Assembly: GCF_029784165.1 (NCBI RefSeq)
Contig: NC_073694.1
Span: 49,075,674 to 49,139,673 of the forward strand
Reading direction: 5' to 3'
Source of the DNA: Wyeomyia smithii
Taxonomy: Eukaryota > Arthropoda > Insecta > Diptera > Culicidae
Length of the DNA: 64,000 nucleotides
The notes under the pieces were generated by a model. That model saw nothing but the letters and a program-made list of their open reading frames with translations. It did no database searches and had not been told where the DNA came from. Shown here in pieces: positions 49,805 through 62,277 of this stretch. The first letter of the stretch is position 1; each line of letters starts with the position of its first letter. Made by a program: the position numbers and the translations under genes.

Positions 49805-50744
49805 CGCGACGTTTGCTCGTTGGGTAGTTCCTGGTTCTACGTAAGTACAGAGCTGCTACCTCCACAGCAACAACTTCACAAAGAACGACCTAATTGGTAG
49901 TTCGAATTGCTCAGCTTGACTCCATCGATTTAAAGCAGCAATTTTCAGATCAGGAGCTTACGGCTGGGCTCCATAACCTGTTTAATGCAGGCAGGAAGTC
50001 TTCGGATTGAACTAGTAATGAAAAAATATTTTATTCTTCGTTTGGATGCTATACAAACTACCCAACCCATTCATAAAGAATTGAATATTGCTGCGTTCCA
50101 TCAAGGCACTGGTTGCCTAGGTTCGTCAACCTTAGAGTCCTTCATACTTACTTTCCTAGTGAAACATTCCTTAGGATTTCACCTGTGTCACAAAAAAAAC
50201 TCGTCTTTAGTTTCTTGAGCGTCCTACACTTCCAAGATCCTGGTCTACTTCGAGTCAGTGGCTTTACTTGTACACTGGGCAAATAAAATGCTGATCGGAG
50301 TTGGCCAAATAACACGGAAGATCTGGTCCGATTCAACCTGTCAACTGATTATGATCTCTATTAATTGTTTTGAGTATTTTCCGTATGTTTTATCGAGGAA
50401 CTCATTGAATTCTGTCCTTAGCGTCATCGGGTTTCGGCTTGATTCTCAATAAGCGGTTAGTGAAGGGGCTTACACCTAATCAAACACTCGATCTGTTTCC
50501 CTTGTATGACAAAACCAACAACTCGTTCACCTTCGTCGCCATCTCTAAAAATGAATGAGCACAAATTATCCATGTTTTCGGAAAGTAGGTTTATGTAATC
50601 TGCTTTCCTAGGCTACATACCCGCACTTTGGACCTAACGCTACCCATGAAATCCTTTGCAACATTTGCATAATCTTTCTTGAACTTTGTCACCCACTCTT
50701 TCTTCAAAACCTAGTCATTTTAGAAGGCCCACTATTTTTTATTC
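49805..50744. other. Noncoding stretch between two retroelements
   Basis: Short frames only. Phrases near 50.0-50.7 kb look like decayed transposon coding sequence on the minus strand, but no motif could be fixed. Confidence 0.35.
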
Positions 50745-51104
50745 ACATAACATTTACATAACATTTATTTGACACGGCACAAATACAATTTAATGTTTAA
50801 CGGCGCCAATTATATCTGATGACTTAAAAACTAAAGCAAATTTTTTATCCTCGCTGCCGACTACGAGCTGAAATTAAGTCTAACTTAAAACTCGCATGGA
50901 ATTTTCAATCGTTTCCAAGTCGTCTGATAATCGTCGAATGGCATGTATGGATTCGTACTGCTGAGCCACGATGTCGTGAGTTGGGACAGAGGCTCGTAGT
51001 CCTTGGGTCCTGGTTCTATTGTGCGGGGTCTGGTTGCTGGTTTTGTGCTTTAGGTTCAAACGTGTTCTTGTCGTTTTGTTGGGTGTAGACGGAGGGGAAC
51101 GGGA

Positions 51105-54100
51105 CTAGACTGGGGCATGGATGGATTTAAGGAAAACGTATATAAGGGTCATGTAGGGTAGGTCACGGCTCGCCAAGACATCACGAACAGGAACAGCTGG
51201 CCGTCTACCTCCGGCCTGAAGGGAAGCTACAAGTTTAGACCTGGCGTCACGGTGAACAGGGCATGACCAAACAACGTGCTCTATGTCGTGATAACCTTCA
51301 CCACAGGCACAGATACCGCTTTCTTCGAGCCCAATACGACGGAGATGCGCGTCAAATCTATAGTGGTTGGACATAAGCCGAGACATCACGCAAATGAAAT
51401 CTCGACCTACATCCAACCGCCTGAACCACGGGTTCGTCGATACCTTGGGAATTATGGAATGTAACCACCTTCCCAGTTCCCCTTTAGTCCATGAATTTTG
51501 CCAACTGATGATCGTATTCTGACGTACAAATGCGACAAATTCATTGTAAGCAATTGGTCTTTCATAAATATCGCCGTTTATTGCACCCACCTTAGCCAAA
51601 GAGTCCGCTTTCTCATTGCCCGGTATCGAGCAGTGAGAAGGGACCCACGCTAAGGTAATCTGAAACGATTTTTCGGATAAAGCACTCAAATGTTCCCGTA
51701 TTTTCCCCAGGAAATACGGAGAGTGCTTAACATCTTTCATCGATCGGAGAGCCTCAATGGAACTGAGACTGTCCGTAAAGATGAAATAATGGTCCGTGGG
51801 CATTTTTTCGATAATCTCTAGGGTGTACTGAATTGCAGCTAATTCTGCGACGTAAACAGAAGCAGGATTATCGAGCTTATAGGAGACGGCTAAATGATTA
51901 TTGAAGATACCGAAGCCAGTGGACCCATCCAGAAGTGATCCGTCAGTGTAGAACATATTGTCGCAGTTGATGTTTCGATATTTATTGGAAAAAATTTTAG
52001 GGATCTGCTGCACGCGTAAATGATCCGGGATTCCACGAATTTCTTCTATCATGGATGTATCGAAGAACACAGTAGAATCAGAAGTATTTAATAAGTTGAC
52101 ACGATTTGGAATATTCGGAGAAGGGTTAATATTCTGAGACATGTGATTGAAATACAATGTCATAAAACGGGTTTGTGAATTAAGTTCGATTAACCTTTCA
52201 AAATTTTCAATCACGGGACGGTTCAAGACCTCACATTTGATAAGAATACGAGAAGACATACTCCAGAAGCGGGTTTTCAATGGTAGTACTCCAGCTAAGA
52301 TCTCCAAACTCATCGTATGGGTCGATTGCATGCAACCCAAGGCGATACGCAAACAACGATATTGTATTCGCTTCAGTTTGATCAGATGTGTGTTTGCTGC
52401 GGAGCGGAAGCAGAAACACCCGTATTCAATTACAGACAATATCGTTGTTTGGTAAAGCCTTATAAGGTCTCCTGGGTGGGCTCCCCACCATTGTCCGGTT
52501 ATTGTACGAAGAAAATTCACCCTTTGTTGACATTTTTTCATCAGATACCTCACGTGACAACCCCAGGTGCCTTTAGAGTCGAACCAGACACCAAGATATT
52601 TGTGTACCAAAACCTGAGAAATCGTTTTACCCATTAATTGTGTTTGAAGCTGAGCAGGTTCATGCTTCCTAGAAAAAACTACTATCTCAGTCTTCTCCGG
52701 AGAGAGTTCGATACCTAGCTGTAAAGCCCAAGCAGACAAATTGTCCAAGGTATCTTGCAATGGTCCTTGCAAATCGGCAGCTTTGGCTCCTGTAACAGAG
52801 ATTACACTGTCGTCTGCAAGTTGTCTTATCGTGCATGAATTTGCCAGACATTCGTCGATGTCATTTACATAAAAGTTGTAAAGAAGGGGGCTTAAACATG
52901 AGCCCTGGGGAAGACCCATGTAGCTAATGCGAAAAGTTGCCAAATCGCCATGCGTAAAATGCATGTGCTTTTCGGACAACAAATTGTGCAAAAAATTGTT
53001 CAAAATTGGAGAAAATCCTTGTCGGTGAAGTTTACCCGAAAGAATGTCAATAGAAACGGAATCAAAAGCCCCCTTAATGTCCAAGAATGCAGACGCCATT
53101 TGTTCTTTGCGAGCATACGCCAACTGAATATCTGTTGAAAGCAACGCAAGACAATCATTCGTCCCTTTGGCACGGCGGAAGCCAAATTGAGTATCTGATA
53201 GTAGACCATTTCATTCGACCCAGTGGTCTAAACGACGGAGTATCATTTTTTTCATCAACTTCCGGATACAGGATAGCATTGCAATCGGCCTATAAGAGTT
53301 GTGATCAGAAGCTGGTTTCCCTGGTTTTTGGATGGCGATCACCTTCACTTGCCTCCAATCCTGCGGTACAATGTTTTGCTCCAGGAACTTATTGAACAAG
53401 TTCAACAAGCGCCTCTTGGCATTGCCGGGTAGATTCTTCAACAAGTTGAATTTGATTCTATCTAACCCAGGCGCGTTATTGTTACAGGACAGGAGGGCAA
53501 CTGAAAATTCTGCCATCGTAAAACGTGATTCTATCGCGTCGTGGCCCGGAGACGCATCGCGAACAATATTTTGCTCAGGAACAGAGTCCGGACATACATT
53601 CCTGGCAAAATCAAATATCCACCTACTTGAAGACTCCTCGCTTTCGTTGACCGTTACGCGATTCCGCATTCTTCGGGCTGTGTTCCAAAGAGTGCTCATC
53701 GATGTCTCCCTCGACGTCTGGTTTACGAACCGACGCCAATATCCGCGTTTCTTTGCTTTAGCCAAGCTTTTAAGCTTGGTATCAAGCTCCGAATACCGTA
53801 AATAGTCGCCAGGTATACCTCCCTTCTGGTAGGCAACGCGGCGTCGAGAATCAAGCCCGCGAGGAGGTTGTATTCTTCAAGTGGTGGATGATGTTGAATC
53901 GAATCGACCGCTCTTGAAATCATTTCCTCGTATAACTTCCAATCGACATTCCGTGTGAGGTCATACGGAATGTCAATTGGTCGCATGCGGGTTGACCCGT
54001 TTGTAATTGAAATAAGAATGGGCAGATGGTCGCTACCGTGAGGATCGAGGATTACCTTCCATGTGCAATCCAACCGTAGCGACGTCGAACATAAGGATAG

Positions 54101-54700
54101 ATCCAAAGCGCTTGGGCGCGCTGGAGGTTTCGGGATACGTGTCATTTCACCGTTGTTTAAAATAGTCATGTCGAAGTCATCGCAAAGGTTATAGATTAAA
54201 GAGGAGCGGTTATCATTGTAAGGGGAACCCCAAGCCACGCCATGAGAGTTGAAGTCTCCCAAAATCAAACGTGGTGAGGGAAGAAGTTCTATTAAATCAA
54301 AGAGCAGCCGTTGCCCAACCTGTGCTCTGGGAGGAATATATATTGAGGCAATACAAAGCTCTTTACCTTGTATTGTCATTTGACATGCGACAACTTCGAT
54401 GCCTGGAATCGAGGGGAGGTTAATACGATAGAAAGAATAGCACTTTTTAATCCCTAAAAGTACTCCTCCATATGGGGTGTCTCGATCAAGGCGAATAATA
54501 TTAAAATCATGGAAGTTGAGATCAATATTTGAAGTAAGCCAAGTTTCACAAAGGGAAAATGCATCGAATTTGTTTTTATTTATCAAAACTTTAAACGAAT
54601 CAATTTTTGGTAGAATACTTCTACAATTCCACTGTAAGACAGAGATAGAATCCTTCATATACGCAGTTGAATTAGGCATCGAAGGATACAATCGCTGCAA
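51105..54700 (-). pseudogene. ORF2 (endonuclease, reverse transcriptase, RNase H) of the I-type element
   Basis: This is the polyprotein that nicks target DNA and copies the element RNA there. Endonuclease (54700-53723): VLQWNCRS (Asn25), CETWL (Glu52), GDFNSHGVAWGS (Asp149), GSDHLPIL (Asp224-His225). A frameshift near 53850 links it to 53765-53211, which ends in the reverse-transcriptase fingers, with IQKPGKPASDHNSYRPIAML. A TGA at 53211-53213 is the only break before the long frame from 53144. That frame has FLDIKGAFDSV (Asp22), GLPQGSCLSPLLYNFYVND and LADD (Asp111-112; Leu in place of the usual Tyr or Phe). RNase H is complete: YTDGS (Asp399), AELAAI (Glu432), FTDSLSS (Asp456), EKADSLAK (Asp512). 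A C-terminal CACGEGYHDIEHVVWSC motif is at 610-626. The product ends SIHAPV. Confidence 0.92.
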
Positions 54701-56029
54701 GGAGGGGCCATTGGGCAGTCAACTGCTTCAAAAATGATCTAACTGTTGGGAGGAGCGCTGTAAGAAAGTTTTTAATTGGATCAGGTATATTGAAATTTTC
54801 GAAAATCCAGTCCACAATATTAGAAAAATTCACCAATCCAGCATTTGTTTTGTCAACTGGATGTGCAAAAGGAGCAACTGGGGTTTTAGATGTTCCAGGA
54901 AGTGCTGGGAACTCCTTCTGAGACTTTAAATTGCCAAGCCCAGGAGGGGTTTGCTTCGGTTTTTCCGTAGCACCTTTAGTTTTGGTTGTACTGTTCTTTC
55001 CACTTTGGGAAATCTTAGGACCTTTTCTGGGAAGCTTAGGGGAGGAAAGATTCTTCCTTTTTCTAGACTCCCCAAGATTGGCAAAAGAAGTTCCCTCTAG
55101 TGGTTCGTCAGAGTCGGTTTCATCTGAAGACAACAGATCAAAGGGGTTCGCTGTTATGGTAGAAGTGGTCGTGGTCTTCTTGAGCATATCAGCGTAAGAA
55201 CGCTTTGAACGCTCTTTGAGAGACCGTTTCAATTTATCCTTGCGCTGCATGTACACCGCGCATGTGGAGAGCTCATGCTGATTCTCCCCGCAGTGGATAC
55301 ATTTTTCAGCATTCGCACTACAGGAATCGTCGGCATGGTTCTCTCCACACTTACCGCACCGTGCCTTATTGCAACAGTAGGCGGCTGTGTGACCTAACTG
55401 CTTGCAATTGGTGCAGTTCATTAAACGGGGCACAAATAAGCGCACAGGAAGACGAACCCGGTGGATCAAGACGTGGCTCGGCAATGCAGAGCCGGCGAAC
55501 GTGACACGAAACGAGTCTGACGGAAAGTATACTTTTTTGTCGCCGACGAGCGACACAGATCGCAGTTGTTTAACCTCTAATACCTTAACCTCAGGAAGGC
55601 TGCTGTTTTTAAAACAGCCTACAGCATTCTTCAAGAGGCACTTGACGGACAAACTCGGATCGGTCACGACGCCGTCGATCTCCACGTCTCGGGCCGGTAT
55701 GTATACGCGATACTCCCGAGTAAAGAGCTCGAAACAAGCTATATCGTTGGCCTGTTTCAGGTCATTGACCACACACGGAGCTTGTTTGGTCTGACCTTGA
55801 TTATTTCAGTCACGGCCTTGAAGCGTGACGTCACGTCTTTCGAAATTTGTAATATGTTCAGGGATTTCGACTTAGGTCCTGCTTTTGGCCGGAAATATAC
55901 AACGAAACGTGAACCTGCTGTTTCGTCAAGGTAGAGCCTGGCACGAGGGGGAACTGAAGAGTGAACAGCGGGGGAAGGAGCAGGAGGGACAGGGTCAGGA
56001 GGGTTCGGTGTCGGAGGATCGACTTCCAT
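54672..56029 (-). pseudogene. ORF1 (gag-like, zinc knuckles) of the I-type element
   Basis: ORF1 proteins of this group bind the element RNA. The start is ATG at 56029 (MEVDPPTPNPPDPVPPAPSP), a proline-rich N-terminus followed by ARLYLDETAGSRFVVYFRPK. A 2-bp gain in a GTGTG run near 55775 shifts the frame; the rest continues from VNDLKQANDIACFELFTREY. Three CCHC knuckles follow in the second frame at residues 120-171: CTNCKQLGHTAAYC, CGKCGENHADDSC (one residue shorter) and CIHCGENQHELSTC. The C-terminal part is lysine/serine-rich and ends IVSFDA. It overlaps the start of ORF2 by 29 bp, suggesting coupled translation in the intact element. Confidence 0.9.
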
Positions 56030-56067
56030 TGTGCTAAGGCTAGCGCCCTAACACCGACAAGAAACAC

Positions 56068-56732
56068 GTACCTTTTCTTGATTTCGAGCGATGCTCAAGT
56101 TGTCTTCGACAATGTGGTCACGTAATCGTTGGGTGCAGCAGCCGGCAGCCGGCAGCTGTGCGGATTTACACTTTCTTCTTTGTTTGTAGCTCTGGTTGTC
56201 TTCATCACAGCTAAACACCGAAACGATCGGTTCAGCAGCGGCGGTTCAGCTACGCAGCAACAAAGCAAACAATAGCGGATGACCTTCAAAGCGGAATTAT
56301 TTGGCACTGCAGAGCACTCGTTAGACCGGGACCGGGCAAGCGATGCCTTTTGTTCGATTACTTTTTGCGAATATATCGAGACGACCGATAAACACAACCG
56401 ATGCGCTTGGTTGTTCGACTCGGAATGAAAAAGAAGGCCCACTATGTTGTTCGGAGCTTGCTCTTTATATTCATCCCGATTTTTTTCTACTGAGCGAAGC
56501 TCTGTCGAGTTTGGCATATTTGCTATCTTCGGTTCAAAAAATAGGTGATTCTTGTCGTGTCTGGCGTCCATATTTTGTTCGCTTTCTAAATTTTATCTCC
56601 CGTCGTTTAGCAATCAACTGTTCGCTAACACGTTCCTCCAAAAACTGACTCTCAGCACGCTCTCAGACAAGAATCCCGGCCATGCACGCAAGGTACATAA
56701 TTCTTACCATACGCATATACATGCATATACAC
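56068..56732. other. Possible 5' region of the I-type element
   Basis: A 158-codon minus-strand frame (56571-56095) lies directly upstream of ORF1 but shows no known domain. GC content and position suggest 5' untranslated sequence of the retrotransposon or its flank. Confidence 0.3.
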
Positions 56733-57151
56733 TAGGGTGGGACAAAAACTAAATGTTAGCTCCCATGCACTTTTCGTGTTCCTTATGGGTCCCATAACAA
56801 CTGTGTAACTTTTCAGATCGATCGATGAAACGCCCGATGTGCGCCCGATTTTTAAAGTTTCCATACGATTTTATATGGGAAAATTCACTTTTTCAAAACT
56901 TATTCTCTAGAAATTCCCAGTTGGGTCCTAAAAATATATCGATACATGATATTTGTAGGAAATTTTCCTGGGTTCATCGTAGCGCCTTACAGTCTTCAGA
57001 AGAGTTTTTCTCAGGAAAATTTCCTATAAATATCATGTATCGATATATTCTTAGGACCCAACTGGGAATTTATAGAGAATAAGTGCATGGGAGCGAAAAA
57101 ATAACACCATCGCTTTTTTCCCATATAACCGTGTCCCAGTCTAATATACAT
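56725..57151. mobile_element. MITE with long internal palindrome
   Basis: The ends TAGGGTGGGACA (56733) and TGTCCCAGTCTA (to 57143) form an imperfect inverted repeat flanked by ATATACAC and ATATACAT, an 8-bp target duplication with one mismatch. Inside, 56901-56970 and 57012-57081 are inverted 70-nt arms with about three mismatches around a 41-nt loop. No coding capacity. Confidence 0.8.
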
Positions 57152-57399
57152 CCTGACTCAAGCTCACTCAGCTAAATTCAAGCTATCTCACCCTCTCTCG
57201 ATCAATGCTGGAAAGAACCTCTATTGCAAACTCACACACATTCTCTTGAATGTCAACTTACAGTGATATATTCATAATGTTAACAAAGCTATACCGTCAT
57301 GATACACTGAAGAAGTAAGTGGTTCAGAAATCATGGTATTTATGACATGTTTTTTTTTTATTTTATTATTTTTTTTACTATCTTCACTACACTCCTGAG

Positions 57400-57580
57400 G
57401 GTTTTTTTACATATTTGGCTGTTAATGGTGCCGATTGTTACGCTAAATTTGCTGCACTCATAGATCGCTTCCTACCCTAAGTACTTCTTGGCAAATTTGT
57501 CGACCTGTTTCTTCTGGAAAGCAGCACGGCCCGCTTCATTGTCGGCTGGACAAATCAGACGGTAGAATTAATCTTCTTTA
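57400..57580 (-). pseudogene. Possible Tc1/mariner-like transposase fragment
   Basis: On the minus strand the complement of about 57555-57470 reads PADNEAGRAAFQKKQVDKFA then KKYLG and, after a stop, ECSKFSVTIGTINSQI. The order resembles a core block of some Tc1/mariner transposases (…DKFARKYLVWQAICECG…TTGTING…). No catalytic residue was confirmed; stops are present. Confidence 0.3.
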
Positions 57581-59927
57581 CCACGCATCGAATCAAAAGA
57601 ATCGGTATGCCTTATTCCCTTTATTGACTTCATGACTTTTCTTCTACTGTTAGGTCACCTGGGTCACCTTAAACAATTTATCTCGCGAAACACGATGAAA
57701 TGGTCGTATCCCAACTGTTTCGTGGTTCACCTATGAGGCTGGCCAGGAGTTTCGATGGTCGGTTGTTTTTCGTCAAAACACTTCATGCTTGGAAGCCATC
57801 TCGATAACCGCTTGACAAATTGTTACGAAATTCTGCACATGTAAATATTACACTCTAAACAAGTTTTAAGCGCAGTCTTTTTAATTATTACTCACGCAAT
57901 AAAACTTTTTGCACAAAAGAAATTGTTTCATTTTTTTCGAGTACGATCTTTAATAGAGACTGGACAAAATTTCAATTGAGGTCTTTTGGTTAGAACAAAA
58001 GTTTGCACACCTATCTAGCTTATAATCTTCAGTAGGTACTTTGAATTGGTTGGGAATTTTGTTAGCCTCAAGAGCAATTTTTTAGAACGACGTATGTATT
58101 TTGGCACACATTTTATTCAAATACTGTAGCTTTGTTTTTTATCAAAAGAGAAAACCAAACATTAAAAAGAATATAATTTTAACACGATTGTTTATTTTAT
58201 GTAGATTTTGTTGGGTTTTTTCAATTATTTATTTTTGATATATTTTTCTATATTAGTTTTTTTCAGCTCGTTAAGTAATTGTTCTATACAACCAATTATT
58301 CCTGACAATAATGATTCGAATGAAGTAACTTGCTCAACCGCATATACTATTTCAAAAATTCATTCAAATAGTTTTCTAACCGTGAAAAAAGTCAGTTTGT
58401 AAAGTTGTCATTTTTTTTCAACTGATCTCTAATTTTGTACTAGTTCTCTATTTTTATGATAAGACAGAACTTTTTCAAAACTATTACCAAACACTGTTCA
58501 TTTCTTTCCTTCTGTTCTGGAATATTTCGAAGAAATTGTTTCGATTTCAAACGTTTCCACAATATCTACCGATCTTCTTACTTACCCTACCAAACCCTCC
58601 ACCTCGCCCAAGCACCCCGCCACATCGGGCAACCTTGCCGGGTTCGAAGCCGTGTAAACCTGCACTCGCCATAAAAAGGCCTGATGCGACATCACAATCG
58701 GCACATCGTTCGCCATCTCGCCGTGTGGGGAAGCTGCAAGCGAAATCGTTGAAAGCCCTTTTTTGGCCGTCAGCGCAGCGGCAGCACCGTCAGCATCAGT
58801 ATGTATTTTCCCTAGATGTCAACTCGTATAATATCACCATCGCCGTCGTCGGTCGGTCGGTCGGTCGGTTCGGCACGATTAAAGTTGCAGGGTAGGTACC
58901 TTTGCGGAGTTATACGAATTGTATGGGAATCGAAACTCGCAACAGACAAAACGTGAAATTCTCTGACTAGGTACGACAGTTCTGCAAAATAAGTACACAC
59001 AGAGCGAGACAGAGTAAAAAAAACCGTCATTCAACAATATTGCAATAAATCGTGATCGGCTGGCCAAAAGTGGAAGTCGAATTAATATCAATAAATTTTT
59101 GCCTTATTTGCGAGAATGGCTAACATTGCCAGTCAATCTCGGATGACGTGTGAGTGTGTGGACGGTTTAGGGATCCCGACGAAACCTTGACTGTTTGATG
59201 ATGCATTTTTTGAATTCTATGGAGACCAATTTCAGCAGGTCAAATATTACGATTCGTACATAAAAACCAACAATCAAGTTATTGTTTACGAAATCCTCTT
59301 TGTGCCGAATAGGATTTTTATGCTGCATGAGAAGATTTCACCTCAGGAAAAATTCTTTCAATTTAAACCAGTTTCCATTTTCGGATGCATTTCTGTTATC
59401 CACCGGCTCTCTTCCACGCAGCGCTTCAATCTTGATAAGTGACTTTTTCTGGGAAACCATAAACAGTCATGCAATCTCCGCTTGTTTCTCATCTTTTTTC
59501 CCGTATGATAGCATTCCAATAGAGGAAAAGCGATTCATATCTCACCTGAGAAAGGACCAAACTGACTAGTCGGTAGTTTGCTCCGATCAATCGGCCCCAT
59601 TGCCATTAGTTGCTGTTGTGCATTGTATGCGATCGTGACAAATTGCTGATATCTTTCTCGGGGCGACCTTCACCAGAAAGGCAAGAGCCAGAGTTGAGTT
59701 TGCCCCTTCGATGGCAGAGCATCATCCACCGGGGAATTATAATTTTATCACGTGCAATTACCACGAAATCAACCACCTTAAAAGGTTTTCCGTCTCATTT
59801 GGTTCAACTGTTTTTGGTACTGTCGAGAGCTGTTAAAGCAATAAATAAGCAATTAGTTCCATGCATTTCTCCTGTTTTTTTTTTGTTCATGTCGTTGTTA
59901 TTTTGTCTGTTTTCTTTTTATTTACAG
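57581..59927. other. Intronic stretch upstream of the netrin exon
   Basis: No other exon recognised. 58560-58870 is GC-rich and includes a B-box-like GGTTCGAAGCC at 58641 without a tRNA fold. 59880-59927 is the pyrimidine-rich acceptor region of the exon. Confidence 0.45.
58843..58872. repeat. (GGTC)n microsatellite
   Basis: About five tandem GGTC units (CGTCGGTCGGTCGGTCGGTC) near the end of a GC-rich block. Confidence 0.75.
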
Positions 59928-60116
59928 CCTGCAACTGTAATGGCCATGCGCGAAAATGTCGCTTCAATCTGGAACTGTACAAGCTGTCCGGGCGGGTTTC
60001 CGGAGGAGTTTGCATCGACTGCCGGCACGATACCACCGGCCGGCACTGCCACTACTGCCGGGAGGGCTTCTACAAGGATCCGTCGAAGGCGATCACGCAC
60101 AAGAAGGCATGCAAGC
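59928..60116 (+). CDS. Net: Netrin internal exon, laminin-EGF repeat 2
   Basis: This exon encodes about 62 residues of a secreted netrin, the laminin-related axon-guidance ligand that binds DCC/Frazzled and UNC-5 receptors. It begins after a pyrimidine-rich tract ending TTTACAG and ends at a GTAAGT donor (60117-60122). The translation starts CNCNGHARKCRFNLELYKLS and continues with a GRHCHYC motif and THKKACK. The eight cysteines have laminin-EGF spacing, and the LELYKLSGR, CRH and GRHCHYC blocks are specific to the second LE repeat of netrins. The exon starts with two bases of a split codon and ends with one spare base, a C. That fits a Pro codon before the next repeat, as I recall for insect netrins. 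No exon for the laminin N-terminal domain, LE1, LE3 or the C345C domain was recognised, so flanking introns are at least about 59.9 kb (5') and 3.9 kb (3') unless short exons were missed. I cannot say whether it is NetA or NetB. Confidence 0.93.
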
Positions 60117-62277
60117 GTAAGTGTGATTTTGAGAGTATATTAAATCATAACTGATAGGTTAAATATACATTCAACTTATATTTTTTATTTGAGTTTACAG
60201 TGAATATTACCTTTTAATGTTGATGGCAACGCTGGATAAAATCAATTCTTAAGTAGTCATGCGATAATTATGCCTGGAACCAGCTCACTACTGACGCTCT
60301 GGAACCAAGAAGAGCGCTATGGTTGCTCAGAATTATTAGCAAATTTCATTCTACTTTTCACGTTGGCGAACATCGTTTGTTGAAACTAACTGAAATTACT
60401 CACACGTCACGAAGAGTAACCGTCTGCATGGTGTTGATTTATTCGTCATTTGTTTGTTTTGTCTCGCTCGGTGCCAATTCACTGCCTGCTAAACGCAAAT
60501 CAGTGCGACATCAGTTCGTCAAAATGATCATTTATATCAATAACAGTGAGCCCGAACGGCTGTTGATTCTTCTGCACCCTGACAGACAGACAGTGATGAC
60601 AGTTTGATGACTTTGGCGAGTTCAAACTCGAGCGTTCAGTAAACTGCAGTACACAGCTTCGCTAACTGTTTAGAATAATTCAACTACGACACTAGTTGAA
60701 AAAAAGGTTAGAGTGTGTGAACTACACTTCTCTAGTGACAGTTACATATGAGCGTGGAAGTACATTCGATTGCTTGTCAGTGATCTAGAAACATGTTCTT
60801 TCTCTGTGCTCTGTTTGACAGTATCGAATAAATTAGCTTCGAATTTGTTTTCGCTTGTGAAACATGGGAGATGAATTGAAGCTGATTTAATGTTCACACC
60901 CACAGAAAACTTGTACTGGTGGTACAACATTAAAGAGATAATGAATTGTCATACAAAACCGAGAACTTGATTCGAAGACTGGGTAAAATTCCACCCAAAC
61001 ACATTCCAGACGGTTTACGGTTGTGTGTTACCTGTACCTGCCAAGTTGTTGCGGTTTTAGCACTACACTTCGCTCCCCGGTGTTGTTGCTCCAGAGCGTT
61101 CGGTGTCGGAGCAGGTTTGCCACACCAGCGCCGTTTTGTCTACGGCTGCCTGCCTGCTGGGTTGCTGTGGATACACGCATCATCAACTTCCAAAGTGGGT
61201 GAGCACCGAGAGCAGGGCGAGCATCATCAGTCAGTTGCAGGTGCAGGTGGCTGCTGACGGTTTTATTCATCAGTCAGGAATCGACTTTCTTCTCTACCAG
61301 GGCAATTGGAGTAACCCCAGAGTATAGTGTGTGCTACTAACAAGACGCATATGACCGTGCCCCGCACCAAGGTTCAGCGGTATGAGTAGGGTTCAAAGTC
61401 AAGATCAGACACGCTTTTTGAACGTGTCGCAGTTGCACAGGTCGGTACGGAACTGCTACTGCTGCTACTTAACGAAGTGCACCACTCGAGACCTTTTTCC
61501 AGATGGAAACCAACCACGCAACGGTGCCTTTTTGATGTGTAGCTAGGTTGCACTTGTGACAGTACTTGTGCGAAATGAAAATATACGGAATCAGTCGGGA
61601 GAGTAGAAGTTTTTTTCATATCCTCTTAATGGAATACTATCATGGAGACGCCTCGTTGCTGTTAGAATTATTTTTTACACCAATCTTTAAGAGTCTATTA
61701 TATTGCCTTCTTCTGATGGTACCATCATTTTCTGAAAAATATATTAGAGCTGAGTCGACATGACACTAAAAAAAACATTGCAAAAAATGACATTTCTTGA
61801 GTTTTGTTTCGCTACCTATTCACTATATTCTATATTCATTTATATACTGTTGCTTCTTATTTTGCGTATGTTAGAAAACGGCGAAGAAAACAAAAACACT
61901 TCTCTGGTGCATTCTGATGAATAGGTTAGGTATAAATGGCGTGTCTATTTGTTACCTCTAAAAACATTCACATACCGAATTTGGTTGTATTTTCTTGATT
62001 GGTTCTTGAGCTGTGCGAAATTTGTGTTTCATTTGTATGGGACCCCTCTCTTATAGAAGAGGGAGGGGCGTCGAACTATTATGGACATATTTGTTACCTT
62101 TATCGGCACCATAAACCCCTACATACAAATTTTCACGTTGATCTGTTCGGTAGTGTTCGAGCCTATATGGATCAGCGGACCGGGCTGGATTTTTATATAT
62201 ATATATAGATTACAACATCAAAATTTAGAAACTCAAGAGTGAATATACTTTTATTGGATTGCAGCGTTCATGTAAAT
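60117..62277. other. Intronic stretch downstream of the netrin exon
   Basis: Begins with the GTAAGT donor. 61020-61320 is GC-richer and repeat-poor and may be regulatory. A short (TA)n run lies at 62195-62208. The next netrin exon (third laminin-EGF repeat) was not found. Confidence 0.45.

Larger units (their letters stand above)
50747..56067 (-). mobile_element. I-type non-LTR retrotransposon, nearly full length
   Basis: The minus-strand element has a two-ORF layout: a zinc-knuckle ORF1 overlapping the start of an endonuclease/reverse transcriptase/RNase H ORF2. The 3' end is marked by two exact 11-bp repeats ACATAACATTT (50747-50757 and 50758-50768), i.e. AAATGTTATGT in element orientation, a short tandem tail typical of the I group. 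The 5' end is not defined and may extend past 56.1 kb. RNase H after the reverse transcriptase points to the I/R1/LOA group; I favour the I clade. Only three coding lesions were found, so the copy is relatively young. Confidence 0.88.

Noticed and set aside
58641..58651. tRNA-like B box GGTTCGAAGCC
   Set aside because: No A box, anticodon stem or acceptor stem can be drawn around it.
58536..58895. 119-codon frame in the GC-rich block before the netrin exon
   Set aside because: Proline- and arginine-rich product reading into a GGTC microsatellite; GC content alone explains the open frame.
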